DNA of 64,000 nucleotides, from assembly GCA_942491145.1 (NCBI GenBank), contig CALOBC010000034.1, positions 1 to 64,000 of the forward strand, in the 5' to 3' direction. Positions 39,998-49,091 of the stretch are shown piece by piece. Position 1 is the first letter of the stretch; the number at the start of each line of letters is the position of its first letter. Origin of the DNA: CAXQUZ01 sp942491145. Its GTDB lineage: Bacteria > Myxococcota_A > UBA796 > UBA2385. Under the pieces are notes generated by a model. The model saw only the letters and a list, made by a program, of their open reading frames with translations, was not told the origin of the DNA and made no database searches. Made by a program: the position numbers and the translations under genes.

Positions 39998-41721
39998 CCC
40001 GTCGTATTCACCAGCCCCTCCTGATGCGGGGCCCGTTGGGGTGCGTCGGCCTTTGACTGGCTTGTTTCCGGCGCCAACGTAGACGTTGGCCAATCCGAGA
40101 CGCACGAGTCCACCTCCGGTCGCGCCAGTGCGTTTACGTCTTGGTGTTCGAGCGGCGAGCCACGCCGAGAGCTCAGGCGGGCACCTCTTCGGCAGCGAGG
40201 AAGGCGGGCATGGCGTCCGCGAGCGCCCTCCAGAGCGCGGCTTTCGCGGCGGAGATGCGGAAGTGGACGGCCCGGGCGTGGCGGACCACCGAGGTGGCGG
40301 CCTTCAGGACGCGCTCCCGGATTCGGTCCAGCGAGAAGCCGTCTCCAGTGGCGTCCTCCAGCAGGCAGCGGACGGCGTGGACCAGCTCGTAGGCGATGGC
40401 GGCGAGGATGAGTGTGACCTCGTTCTCGGCCATACCGACCTCTCGCTTTCGATGAGGGGCGCCCTTGCGGTGACGTTGCACGCTCGAGAGCCGCGGGGCG
40501 ATGACGCGCTTAAACTCGCCGATGTGGGCCTCGGCAGTGCCGCGTTTGCGGTAGGTCTCGAGGATGGTCTCCGACGTGGCCTGGGGCCGGGCGAGGTTGG
40601 TGGCCAGGTAGAAGGTGTGGTGCAGCAGCTCGCCCTGGCGCGTGTCCCGCTCCACGACGACAGCGACCACGCGGAGGACCGAGGTCCAAGTCTTCGCGCG
40701 GTGCCAGAACTCCCGGGTCGTGTGGCGAGGCTGCCCGTCGGGGGTGGGGTTGGCGGCCCAGTCTGCGAGGACCTTCTTCTCCCAATGCTCGATGGCCCTT
40801 TGCAGCACGGGGTTCTTGCGGAGCCGGGTCACGAACCGGACGCCCCGGTTGGCCAGCCAAGCGAAGAGCTTGCCGTCCGCGTAGCCCGCGTCGATGCGAA
40901 CCAAGACCTCGGCGCAGTCCTCCTGCAGGGCCATGATGATCGGCGTGAGGAACCGCCGCACGTCCTTGGCCGTGTGCACGTTGCCCGGTCGGAGCATCAC
41001 GCCGACGACGTCGCCGGTGTCCGTGATGGCGATGAGCGGGTGGTAGCACTCGATGCGGTAGTGCCCGTTGTACGCCCCGCCATCCTGGCGGCCGTGGGTC
41101 TCGTGCGGAAACGAGTCCACGTCGAGGATGATGCGCTTGCGGCGTTTATCTTGGCGCCGCATTCGCTCCCGGCCGATGTCGAGCAGACCTTGGGCCAGCG
41201 ACCGCCGGTTCTGTTCGCTGCCCAGCATCGCCGTCATCCGCGACTGGGTGGGTTGCGAGGAGAGGCCGTCCGGCTCGCGAGGCCTCTCCGCTGCACGAAG
41301 CGACCGGTCTCCGCCGCGCTCGGACACGGCAATGCGGAAGGCCGGGTCATCTCGCAGAATGTCGGCATCGTCCTGGTCTTGCCAGCCTTGCGCCATCAGC
41401 AGGACCCGCGACAACACCAGTTCGTACAGCGGGTGGGTGATGCGGTCCTGGACCCGGTGGTCGACCAGCGAACCTGCGACACGGCGCAGCCCCAAGCTGT
41501 CCGCGACGTCCCGAAGAGGCAATGCACCAGCGTCCTCGGTCAGCGGACACTTCGACGCCTCCACACGGATCGAACGGTTGAAGTTTGACCGGAAGAGGGT
41601 ACCTTGCTGTTCACCCATTCCCGCCTCGCTGTGGGTTGTTAGATACAGCGAACACATAGTGTGCTTCGTACTTCTCGGCTAGGCGGGGATGGGGTTTTCA
41701 GGACGCGGTGAATACGACGGG
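39998..41721 (-). mobile_element. IS1380-family insertion sequence
   Basis: The transposase gene (40173-41618) is flanked by a perfect 15-bp inverted repeat: CCCGTCGTATTCACC at 39998-40012 and its complement at 41707-41721. This gives an element of about 1,724 bp, a normal size for the family. The right end sits exactly where a beta-helix reading frame resumes (TAT GGA GGC ...). The flanking bases do not form an obvious target duplication, and the left flank is not the missing part of that gene, so a deletion or rearrangement occurred on the left side. Confidence 0.8.
40173..41618 (-). CDS. IS1380-family DDE transposase
   Basis: This ~481-residue transposase with an RNase H-like fold has its acidic residues in LDVDSFPHETHG (first Asp), VLVRIDAGYADGKLF (second Asp) and YRKRGTAEAHIGEFKRV (Glu), the IS1380 signature. 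The N-terminus (RSIRVEASKCPLTEDAGALPL, LLDIGRERM) and C-terminal helical part are also as expected. The frame is complete, so the element may still be active. The ATG at 41618 is preferred to one at 41657 because it is followed by the usual start of the family. Confidence 0.93.
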   Translation of the reverse strand: MGEQQGTLFRSNFNRSIRVEASKCPLTEDAGALPLRDVADSLGLRRVAGSLVDHRVQDRITHPLYELVLSRVLLMAQGWQDQDDADILRDDPAFRIAVSERGGDRSLRAAERPREPDGLSSQPTQSRMTAMLGSEQNRRSLAQGLLDIGRERMRRQDKRRKRIILDVDSFPHETHGRQDGGAYNGHYRIECYHPLIAITDTGDVVGVMLRPGNVHTAKDVRRFLTPIIMALQEDCAEVLVRIDAGYADGKLFAWLANRGVRFVTRLRKNPVLQRAIEHWEKKVLADWAANPTPDGQPRHTTREFWHRAKTWTSVLRVVAVVVERDTRQGELLHHTFYLATNLARPQATSETILETYRKRGTAEAHIGEFKRVIAPRLSSVQRHRKGAPHRKREVGMAENEVTLILAAIAYELVHAVRCLLEDATGDGFSLDRIRERVLKAATSVVRHARAVHFRISAAKAALWRALADAMPAFLAAEEVPA

Positions 41722-42035
41722 TTTATGGAGGCGCGGCTTGGCTGCGCGTGACCGACGCGACCTTCCGCAACGTGAGCTTCGCCAGCAACACTGCAACCTA
41801 CGGCGGTGCGGTCTTCTTGAACACCGCGAGCCTGATCTCGACCGGATCTTCCTGGACAAACAACGCCGCAACGTCTGGCGGCGCCATCTACTTGGTCGTC
41901 TCGACTGCGACCGTCACGAACAACTCAATGTCGGGCAACAGCGCCTACGACACATACAACTACAACTACGGCAGCCCCGACTCCGACACCTGGGGCACGT
42001 CCTCGTTCTCCTGTACCGCGACGGGCTGCAACTGA
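41720..42035 (+). pseudogene. 3' end of a beta-helix surface protein gene
   Basis: The frame resumes directly after the IS end with YGGAAWLRVTDATFRNVSFASN, TATYGGAVFLNTASL and TSGGAIYLVVSTATVTNNSMSGN, then ends with a Cys pair before a stop at 42035. GGA[IV] turns and N-rich strands are typical of right-handed parallel beta-helix adhesins (polymorphic outer-membrane or pectate-lyase-like type). Only about 105 residues remain and no start exists. The 5' part was not found on the other side of the insertion. Confidence 0.8.
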
Positions 42036-42334
42036 ACCACCGCTCGGGCTGCTCCCCGGCAGCGCCGCTCCCCACGGGTCGCCCGCCGGCGTCGTGGGCA
42101 CGTCGGGCCTGACCTGGACCCAAGGGGCGTCGCCTGCTCCGTCGGCTCGGCTCCGTTCCCTCCGTCCGGCTCCCGAGGCTGCGGTGCCGGTGAGCGCGAA
42201 GCTCGCCAGGGCGGCGTGTCGAGAGGTCCCCCAGCCGGTTGAGTTGGGACATTCACTGGCCCCGTTTCGTCTGTCCAGTCGGACTCGTAGTCCAGGTGAG
42301 GAGGCGTCTCTCGGAAGCCCCTCCGGAGTGCGAC

Positions 42335-43315
42335 GTGACCCTCGAGCCCCCCTCCAGCCTGCCCTCGCCCCCGGTCCCGCTCGACGCCGCTCGTCGCACC
42401 CGTGTGCTGCAATCCGCCCTTGAGACGCTCCAGCGCGACACCCGCGCGCGCGCAGCGGTGTTCATCGGCTTGGCTGGCCTGCCCGCGGGTGGGGCCACGG
42501 TCGATGTGGGGCTCACGGGCTGCATCGCGGTCGGCCCTGTGCCAACGGGTCTCACCCGGGCAGCTGCAGAGCGACAGACCCTCGCCGAGCTGGGCTGGTC
42601 GGCCGCCGATCTGATGCCCGTCGACGGCCCGCACCGTCGCCGGATGGCGGTGCCGGGGGGGGCCTGGGAGGTCGCCGGGGGGCTGGTCGCCCACGAGGGC
42701 CGCGTGCTGGGCTGGTTGGGGCTGGAGGCGGGGCCGCTGGGCTTGCCTTCCCGCCGTCGGCTGCTCCAGTGCTGGCGCTTGGCTGCGGAGCCGATCGGGC
42801 TGTTCCTCGATCCAGCCGGCCAGCCCACGCTTCCGGCCGCCGCGCTTGTGATGCAACACGACGGCACCGTGTGGGCCCACACCGGCCCAGCGCAGGCTTG
42901 GCTGGATGTGCCCGGGATGCGTGGGGAGCTCAAGTCCCAGGTGTCCGCCTTTCTGAGCACTGCCCACCGGACGATGCGGCTGGGCACGCTGTCGGGTGTG
43001 GTGCACCTTGAGCGACTTGGCGGGCAGTGCGGGGCCGCCGCGCTCGTGCGGCTTTTGCCCTTTGAGCCGCTGCACGAGCCCATCTATGGTGAGCTGTCGC
43101 CCCGCCAGCTCGACGTGTGCCGGCTCGCTTCGGGCGGCGCCACTTCGGCCGAGGTCGCGAGCGCGCTGGGCCTTGGCTTCGAGACCGTGCGGACCCACCT
43201 CAAGAGCGCCTATCGCCGGCTGGGCGTTGCGAACCGCTTTGAGCTCGCGGGCGTGTTGCAGCAGACTTGGCCCGAGCGGACCGATCCGGGTTGTGCGGTG
43301 CGGCTCAGTGGTTGA
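42335..43315 (+). CDS. LuxR-type HTH transcriptional regulator
   Basis: This 326-residue protein has a C-terminal LuxR/GerE-type helix-turn-helix: LSPRQLDVCRLASGGATSAEVASALGLGFETVRTHLKSAYRRLGV (about 256-300). The N-terminal ~240 residues are a putative sensor domain, perhaps GAF- or PAS-like, with alternating strands (RAAVFIGLAGLPAGGATVDVGL, GGLVAHEGRVLGWLGLEAG). The GTG at 42335 is chosen because GGAG lies seven bases before it; the frame opens earlier with a TTG. No receiver domain or phosphorylation site was seen. Partner genes are not obvious. Confidence 0.8.
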   Translation: MTLEPPSSLPSPPVPLDAARRTRVLQSALETLQRDTRARAAVFIGLAGLPAGGATVDVGLTGCIAVGPVPTGLTRAAAERQTLAELGWSAADLMPVDGPHRRRMAVPGGAWEVAGGLVAHEGRVLGWLGLEAGPLGLPSRRRLLQCWRLAAEPIGLFLDPAGQPTLPAAALVMQHDGTVWAHTGPAQAWLDVPGMRGELKSQVSAFLSTAHRTMRLGTLSGVVHLERLGGQCGAAALVRLLPFEPLHEPIYGELSPRQLDVCRLASGGATSAEVASALGLGFETVRTHLKSAYRRLGVANRFELAGVLQQTWPERTDPGCAVRLSG

Positions 43316-43554
43316 GGCCTCGGCGAACCACATACGCTGGGGACCGTTGCCCGGCAGCCTTGCGACAGTGTGACCGGCTGGAGGGTCGGCCGACCGTTGC
43401 TGGTGAGTAGTTGGGGCCTCTGCTAATGTTGTGGTTCTGCTACAATGTCTTGTTCATCAATGTTCTCAGCGTTGTGCTACCGGGGCTTCCTCGGCGCAGG
43501 CCCCACCCGTGGGGGCAGGCTACATGGGTTGGGTCTTCGTACCCCCGAGTGCCC

Positions 43555-44166
43555 GTGTCCATCGTCTCCCGCCTGTTCCCGTGCCTGTTCCTCACCGTCG
43601 CTCTGGTGGCACCGCTGGGCGCCCACGCCAAGCCCCGGGTGCTCAGCCTCACCGAGGTGACCGCCTCGCCGATGAGCCTGATGGTGGCCAAGAAGATCGA
43701 CGCACCCCTCGTCATCATCCTCGATCCGGCCAAGGTGCCCGACTCGTGGCCCATGCACAAGAAGTACGCGGTGGCCGACTGGGACACCTTCGTCTCCCGT
43801 GACCTCAAGAAGGCGATGGAGACCTACTTCACGACCGTCACGGTGCTGGCCCCTGGCGCCCCTCTGCCCGAGGGTCCCCACATGGTGGCCGACGTCAAGG
43901 TGGACCGGGTGCAGCTCAGCCCCATCGACGTGGGCGGCCTGACCTACAATGTGATGGAGATGCAGTGGGGCTTCGCGGTGCGGCCCTCGGGTGCGGATGC
44001 GTACCTGTTCTCCTTCGCGGGCAAGGCCCACAGCAAGGAGACCTACAGCAGCGCGCTGGTGGGGCTGGGCCAGCTGGTGGAGTCCGCCGTGGCGGGGTTG
44101 CTGCAAGCTTGGTCCGAAAAAGAGGTGACGGCGGCCATTCAGACCAGCTTGACACCGGCGCCTTAG
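43555..44166 (+). CDS. Secreted protein of unknown function
   Basis: This 203-residue protein has a signal peptide (LFPCLFLTVALVAPLGAHA) when started at the GTG at 43555; a longer frame upstream contains a second hydrophobic stretch but lacks a ribosome site. The mature part is a mixed alpha/beta domain (KIDAPLVIILDPAKVPD, HMVADVKVDRVQLSPIDVGG, AYLFSFAGKAHSKETYSSALVGLGQLVESAV). The last part resembles outer-membrane lipoproteins that include a regularly spaced helix after a beta sheet. No family assigned. Confidence 0.6.
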   Translation: MSIVSRLFPCLFLTVALVAPLGAHAKPRVLSLTEVTASPMSLMVAKKIDAPLVIILDPAKVPDSWPMHKKYAVADWDTFVSRDLKKAMETYFTTVTVLAPGAPLPEGPHMVADVKVDRVQLSPIDVGGLTYNVMEMQWGFAVRPSGADAYLFSFAGKAHSKETYSSALVGLGQLVESAVAGLLQAWSEKEVTAAIQTSLTPAP

Positions 44167-44855
44167 CCTTCGTTGGGTTGGCGGGGCCCGTTGACGGCAC
44201 CGCTATGACGGTGGAGCCGGCGGGTGTCCCTGTGCGACGCAAGAGTCCGCTCGCGCGCGCCCTGATCGTTGCGTTGGGCGGCGGTCGCGATGGCCATGGG
44301 TTGACTTGATGGGCCGTTCGGCGCACATGAATCGCCGCTTGGCCGACTGGACATCCGGTGCCCCTCCCGTTGAGTTGTCTGCGCCAGAGTGCGCGGAATG
44401 TGGGTGTTTTCGATGGTTGTTGTTCGGTGTGTCGGTGTTGGCGACACGGGTCAGGTTGGGGGCGACCGGTGGGATCGACCAACCCAGTGCGCGGCTCTGG
44501 TGTGTTGAGCGCGGGGTTGCCCTGTTGTGTACAGGGTCGGTCGGTGGGCGCGCAGTCGACACACAAGACTGATCAGCGACTGTCGACGGGCTCGCAGCAA
44601 TCAAGATTGCCCCCTTTGGCCGAGGTTGGGTTCACCGATGCTGTTGTCACTTGCAGTCTTGAGGCAGGCTGCGCTCGCCGCACCACTCGTCGCCCCATCG
44701 AGCAACTCTGCTCGGGCGCTGTCGGGCCCCGTGCGCCGCCTCCGGTACACCCCCGAGAGTGGTGAAGCCCCGGCTGTGGGGGACGCCCAAGGGCTCCGCG
44801 GAGTGGGTGCGCGAAGGCTGAGCCAGCCGACCTGCCCTCGGATGGCCGGTCCGGC
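44167..44855. other. Long intergenic region with no supported gene
   Basis: About 690 bases precede the MarR promoter. All frames are low-complexity or lack a start with a ribosome site, and codon patterns do not favour any of them. T-rich patches (for example near 44400-44440) suggest a less GC-rich, non-coding or degraded sequence. No tRNA, repeat or clear hairpin was recognised. Confidence 0.5.
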
Positions 44856-44865
44856 TTGACAACGA

Positions 44866-44879
44866 TGCGTGCGCACGCA
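44866..44879. promoter_or_regulatory. MarR operator between promoter hexamers
   Basis: TGCGTG-CG-CACGCA is a perfect 14-base palindrome. TTGACA lies at 44856-44861 and an AATAAA -10-like hexamer at 44879-44884, about 17 bases apart, so the operator fills the spacer. A repressor bound here would block the marR promoter. The same half-site recurs before the next gene (45361-45382). Confidence 0.8.
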
Positions 44880-44890
44880 ATAAAGTGTGC

Positions 44891-45346
44891 ATGTCCATTG
44901 ACCAGACCCGCACCGACTCCCTCGACGACGCGCTTGCTTGGCGGATCACGCGTGCGGCGCGCCTGCTGCGCATCCACCTGTCCCAAGTGCTGCGGCCGCT
45001 GGGGGTGAGCCCGGAGCAGTTTTATCTGCTGTTCCGTCTGCATGAGTCGGATGAGGGGTGCACCCAGGCCGGCCTGGTCGACAGCAGTCTCGGCGACCGA
45101 CCCAATGTCAGCCGCCAGCTTGGCTCGATGGAGCGGTTGGGTTGGATCGAGCGTCGGACCGACCCCGATGACCGCCGCTCGAAGCGGGTCGTCCTCACCC
45201 CTGCGGGGCGGGAGATCACCGATCAGCTCCTCGCTCTGGCCGTTGAAGAACGCCTGCGCCTCTTCGGAGGTCTGTCCCCCCAAGCACTCGATGGGCTCTA
45301 CCAAGCCCTCTCCCAGCTCGAGAGCCAGCTCGCGTTGCCGGGCTGA
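44891..45346 (+). CDS. MarR-family transcriptional regulator
   Basis: This 151-residue winged-helix repressor has dimer helices at both ends. The recognition region contains GDRPNVSRQLGSMERLGWIERRTDPDDRRSKRVVLTPAG (about 70-110), with the DxRSKRV wing of MarR. The ATG at 44891 is used, two codons into a frame that begins with GTG at 44885. Identical palindromes before this gene and before 45413 imply autoregulation and control of the two genes that follow. The ligand is unknown. Confidence 0.92.
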   Translation: MSIDQTRTDSLDDALAWRITRAARLLRIHLSQVLRPLGVSPEQFYLLFRLHESDEGCTQAGLVDSSLGDRPNVSRQLGSMERLGWIERRTDPDDRRSKRVVLTPAGREITDQLLALAVEERLRLFGGLSPQALDGLYQALSQLESQLALPG

Positions 45347-45360
45347 CTTGCCCGCCCAAA

Positions 45361-45382
45361 CATTTGCGTGTGCACGCAAATG
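45361..45382. promoter_or_regulatory. Second MarR operator, before the NTF2-like gene
   Basis: CATTTGCGTG-TG-CACGCAAATG is a 22-base inverted repeat with perfect 10-base arms. Its core TGCGTG-N2-CACGCA is the same as the site in the marR promoter. It lies 30 bases upstream of the next start codon. Confidence 0.8.
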
Positions 45383-45412
45383 CATTCATTCCCCGCGACA
45401 CCTGGAGTTCCC

Positions 45413-45817
45413 ATGCTGACCTTGTTGCTGTCCACCGCCCTCGCCGCCGGCCCGCTTCCCGCGGCAGTTCCGGCCATTGAGTCCACCCTCACCGCCTTCA
45501 CCGAGGGTGTGGCTGCCCGCGAGGTCGCTCAGGTGCGCGCCACCCTCCACGCCGACGCCCGCCAGTTCGTTCGCATTGGCGGCAAGCTGGAAGTCATCGA
45601 GACGCCCGCCTACCTGTCCCTGCTCGAAGCCGGCACCATCGGCGGCACCCCCACGGTGCGCACCCTCCACGGCATTGATGTGTCTGGCGGCCAAGCGCTG
45701 GTGCGGCAGACCCGCACCGCCGGCGAGCTGACCTTCCACGACGCCGTCATGCTCGTCCAGAAAGGCGACCAGTGGAGTATTGTCGCGATGGCCGTCACCC
45801 TCGAAGGCGTGCCGTGA
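45413..45817 (+). CDS. Exported NTF2-like protein
   Basis: This 134-residue protein has a short signal peptide (LTLLLSTALAAGPLP). The rest follows the NTF2/SnoaL fold: a first helix (IESTLTAFTEGVAAREVAQVRATLHADARQFV), then strands LEVIETPAYLSLLEAG, LVRQTRTAGELTFHDAVML and QWSIVAMAVTLE. Such domains bind small ligands or act as isomerases or dehydratases. The start codon has a TGGAG site. It is under the MarR-type operator and overlaps the DOMON gene as GTGA. Confidence 0.8.
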   Translation: MLTLLLSTALAAGPLPAAVPAIESTLTAFTEGVAAREVAQVRATLHADARQFVRIGGKLEVIETPAYLSLLEAGTIGGTPTVRTLHGIDVSGGQALVRQTRTAGELTFHDAVMLVQKGDQWSIVAMAVTLEGVP

Positions 45818-46275
45818 GCGCCCCAAGTCTGGCGGTGACCATGGTCTTGGCCGCGTGGTCGGGTGAGGTGGACGCCATCGGCATGACCGCCCGCTGGCAG
45901 GTGGTGGACGACCACCTCGAGGTCCACCTCCAGTCGCCGGGCCCGGGCTGGGTGGCCGTGGGTCTGCACGCGAAGCCCACGCTTGCCGGTGCGCGCCTGG
46001 TGATGGCCTCCGTCACCGAGAGTGGGCTGCGGGTGGAAGAACACGTGGCTCGGCCGCCCGCGCATCCGGCACGAACGGAGGGTGCGCGGGCCACGGGTGT
46101 GTCCGGGACCGGCCCGCCCACGCAGGTGGTGGTGCGGATACCGCTCGATCCGAAGGTGCCGGACCTGGTGGTGCTGGCCCCGGGACAGCGGGTGTGGATG
46201 GTGCTGGCGTGGAGTCAGGATGTTGACTTTGGGCACCACTCGGCGCGGCGAACGGGGCTCTGGGTGGAGCTGTAG
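45814..46275 (+). CDS. DOMON-domain-like protein
   Basis: The product has 153 residues. A DOMON-type immunoglobulin-like fold is suggested by MTARWQVVDDHLEVHLQSPGPGWVAVGLHAKPTL and the closing VWMVLAWSQDVDFGHHSARRTG. DOMON domains bind heme or sugars and often take part in redox chemistry outside the cytoplasm. An N-terminal hydrophobic segment (SLAVTMVLAAWSGEV) may be a signal. It is translationally coupled to the NTF2-like gene, so the two act together under MarR control. Confidence 0.7.
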   Translation: MSAPSLAVTMVLAAWSGEVDAIGMTARWQVVDDHLEVHLQSPGPGWVAVGLHAKPTLAGARLVMASVTESGLRVEEHVARPPAHPARTEGARATGVSGTGPPTQVVVRIPLDPKVPDLVVLAPGQRVWMVLAWSQDVDFGHHSARRTGLWVEL

Positions 46276-46507
46276 GGTGCCGTGTCAGCCGGCTGGTTGG
46301 GTCCCGCGGGCGGGTGGGGTGGGGGGCGACCTCCAGGCGTGCTCGCAAGGGTCCGGCGATGAGAACCATCACCAGCGCGTGCATGGCACTGGTGGCAATG
46401 AACATGCTGGACCCGAAGATCTGGACCATGAAGAAGTCTGGCCGACCGCAGGCGTCGGTCCAGCGAGTCCACAACCCACTCAAGAGCCCATGGCGTGGGC
46501 CGCCGGC

Positions 46508-48892
46508 TCACCCCGTGCAGCGCTCCGCACTCGCCCACTGGGCCGCAAGCTCCGTCCAGTCCGCCTCTGGGCCCGGCGTGCCCACCGAGCTGAGCAGCGC
46601 CGGCCCCGTGGCATCTCGGTGCTGCCAGTCGCCCAGCGCGTCCTGTCGGTACTGCTCACGGAGGCTGTTGGCGTGCCGGGCGAGCTGTGTGAGGGCCCAC
46701 GCGGCATGCTGCAGGGCGGCGTCCGACAACCACCACGGCACGTCCGCGACCAGGGCTCCGTTGTCGTCGAGTGTGCCCAGCTCCAGGGCGAAGTGGTCCA
46801 GTGCAATGCGCTTGGCGAGCGGTGCCGGGATCGAGCCCGTGCGACCCCGAGCTCGGAAGATGAGCCGTCCCCGCCGGTTGGCTTGGGGGGTGCCGACCAG
46901 TCTGAGGTTGGGTTCATCGACAATGGCCTCTATCACGGCATTCCGGGCGCGTTCTTGCATCTGTGCTGTGCCCTTGGGACCGACCCCCTCGATGAGGTCC
47001 AGGGCACACACCGCCCGGGCCAAGGCCACCAGCGGCACCGGCCTCAACCGCGCGCCCAGCTCCACCAAGTGCTGCCCCACGAGGGCGATCGCAGGTCCGC
47101 CCGCGCCCCCCGGCAGGCTCGCCAGATCCACACACAACACGTCGCTGTACGCCTGGGCGCCGGGTGTCCCTGGCAAGGGACGAAGCTGGCACGGCGGGTT
47201 GGCCGATGCCTCCCGCCCGATCCAGACAATGACCGCGCCGCAGGCATGGGCCACCTGGCTGAGCCCTGGCTGGTCCAGCACCACGCCGGTGTTGGGGTGG
47301 GTGATGGGCAACACGACCACCCGCGCGGGGCGGTGGCCATGGTGCAGCAACGCCGCTTCCATCGCCTCGACGTCCGGTCGGCCGTCGTGGTGGACGGCGA
47401 GGCCGACGGTGTCGCACACGGTCTCGCGGAGGGGATCGGCCCAGGCCGGCGGCAGGTCTCGCGGGATGAACAAGGCCGGTCGGTTGTCGGGCGTGAGCTG
47501 TGTCCGCAGCTCGAAGGCCTCCAGGATCGCGTGGGGCACCGCGAGCTGAAGCAGCTCCAGCACACCATCGGTGGGGCCTCCCGTGCCCAGTGTCACCAGC
47601 GCATCGTCCGGTCGTGCACCGAAGCGCTCGCGCACGCGGGCTTCCAACATGGGCCGCAGCTGGTCGGCGGGGTGGACGAGCATGGCCTGGGCCGCGGCTT
47701 CGATCGTCGGGCTCGGCCATCCCCGCTCACCCGCGCTCAGGCGCAGCACTGAGCAGGGGTCTGTGCCGCGGCGCTCGGCGGTGGGGACGGCCGCGCACAC
47801 GGCCTCGAGGGCGGTGGGGGGCACGGGGGCGTCGGGCTGCTCGCGAGCTGCGGGGACCGATGTGGGGGGGCTGGGCACGGCGGGGCTCGTCATCGCGAGC
47901 AGGGTCTGCCGTGCGCCCGCCAAAGCGGCGGACAGGTTGCGGTTCATCACCCGGATCAGCCGCGCCGCGAGGGTGCTCTCGGAGTAGACCATCTCCGCGA
48001 ACTGGGCTTGGTCCAGCTCCAGCACCACCGCCGGCTGGACTGCCGTGCAGCTCGCCGACCGAGGGGCGCCGTCGATCAGGCTGACTTCCCCGAACAAGCG
48101 GCCGGGGCCGAGAATGGCCAGCCGCTGCTGCTCCAGGCCCCGCTCCACGGTCACCTCCACCACGCCGCGCAGCAACAGGAACGCCGAGGTCCCCGGTGCT
48201 CCCTCGGTAAACAGCGCACCACCAGCCGGCAAGGTCCAGACGCGCAGGAAGGGCAGCAGGCGGGTGAGGTCGTCCATGCTGCGGGCCGCCGCGCCCGCGA
48301 AGATCGGCAGGGTGCGCATCAGCGGCAAGAGCTCGGGGCCCGCGGGGGCGATGGCCTGGGTGCCTTGGGGACTTTGCACTTGGGCGGTCAGCGCCGGCGG
48401 CAGGGGCTCCTCTTCGGTCCGGTCGGCGATCCGCTGGTCGGTGGCCCGCAGGCGCTGGCACAACACCCGACCCAGCCCCTGAAGCACCGCAGGCGCGACC
48501 GGATCACCGGCGCTGGCGAGGGCCTGGAAGGCGGCCACCGGCATCTCCCAGGCCAGCCCATCCTCCATCACGTCCACCGATGCGTTGCGGGGGCCGCGGT
48601 GGTTGAGCGCCGTCTCGCCGAGCACTTCGCCCGGTCCCAGCCGCACCAGGCGCACATGCTGGCCGTCTTCTTCCGCCACCACCTCCACCGATCCCGCCGC
48701 GATGATGTACAGCGTGTCGGCGTCCTCCCCTTGGGTGATCAGCCGTGCTCCAGCGCTGAGATCCACCGGCGTGAAGAACCGGGCGAGCACTGCGCGGCCC
48801 TCAAGGTCGAGCGTGCTGAACACGGCGGTCAAGCCCATCAGGTCCACAAGGTCCAGTCGAGGGGCGGTGCGTGGTGGGCCGAGATCGTTCAT
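46508..48892 (-). CDS. Double cyclic-nucleotide-binding protein fused to a degenerate class V aminotransferase domain
   Basis: The product has 794 residues. Two cNMP-binding beta-barrels are visible at about 20-150 (RLGPGEVLGETALNHRGPRNASVDV) and about 190-320 (ILGPGRLFGEVSLIDGAPRSASCTA). From about 375 a fold-type-I PLP domain of class V layout follows (VTLGTGGPTDGVLELLQL, VLPITHPNTGVVLDQPGLSQVAHACGAVIVW). Where the catalytic Lys is expected the sequence is DLASLPGGAGGPAIAL, without Lys, and the Asp that pairs with the cofactor ring is replaced in VIVWIG. It is probably a non-catalytic sensor or ligand-binding domain. The ATG at 48892 was chosen as the natural domain start. Confidence 0.8.
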   Translation of the reverse strand: MNDLGPPRTAPRLDLVDLMGLTAVFSTLDLEGRAVLARFFTPVDLSAGARLITQGEDADTLYIIAAGSVEVVAEEDGQHVRLVRLGPGEVLGETALNHRGPRNASVDVMEDGLAWEMPVAAFQALASAGDPVAPAVLQGLGRVLCQRLRATDQRIADRTEEEPLPPALTAQVQSPQGTQAIAPAGPELLPLMRTLPIFAGAAARSMDDLTRLLPFLRVWTLPAGGALFTEGAPGTSAFLLLRGVVEVTVERGLEQQRLAILGPGRLFGEVSLIDGAPRSASCTAVQPAVVLELDQAQFAEMVYSESTLAARLIRVMNRNLSAALAGARQTLLAMTSPAVPSPPTSVPAAREQPDAPVPPTALEAVCAAVPTAERRGTDPCSVLRLSAGERGWPSPTIEAAAQAMLVHPADQLRPMLEARVRERFGARPDDALVTLGTGGPTDGVLELLQLAVPHAILEAFELRTQLTPDNRPALFIPRDLPPAWADPLRETVCDTVGLAVHHDGRPDVEAMEAALLHHGHRPARVVVLPITHPNTGVVLDQPGLSQVAHACGAVIVWIGREASANPPCQLRPLPGTPGAQAYSDVLCVDLASLPGGAGGPAIALVGQHLVELGARLRPVPLVALARAVCALDLIEGVGPKGTAQMQERARNAVIEAIVDEPNLRLVGTPQANRRGRLIFRARGRTGSIPAPLAKRIALDHFALELGTLDDNGALVADVPWWLSDAALQHAAWALTQLARHANSLREQYRQDALGDWQHRDATGPALLSSVGTPGPEADWTELAAQWASAERCTG

Positions 48893-49091
48893 GGGCGCTC
48901 CAGAATGCCGACCCTGTGCCCACTTTGGACACCATGGCTTCGCGCGGTCCTCCACGCCAGACCAGGGTCGGGCGGGTGCGAAGCTTGAGTTGGCTCTTGA
49001 GCAGGGAAACGGATCCGGCAGCCCGTTGAATCAGCCCCTCGGTCAGATGGCACGTGCAGCGGCCCCAGTCATCGGGTGCGCTGGTCCGGGA

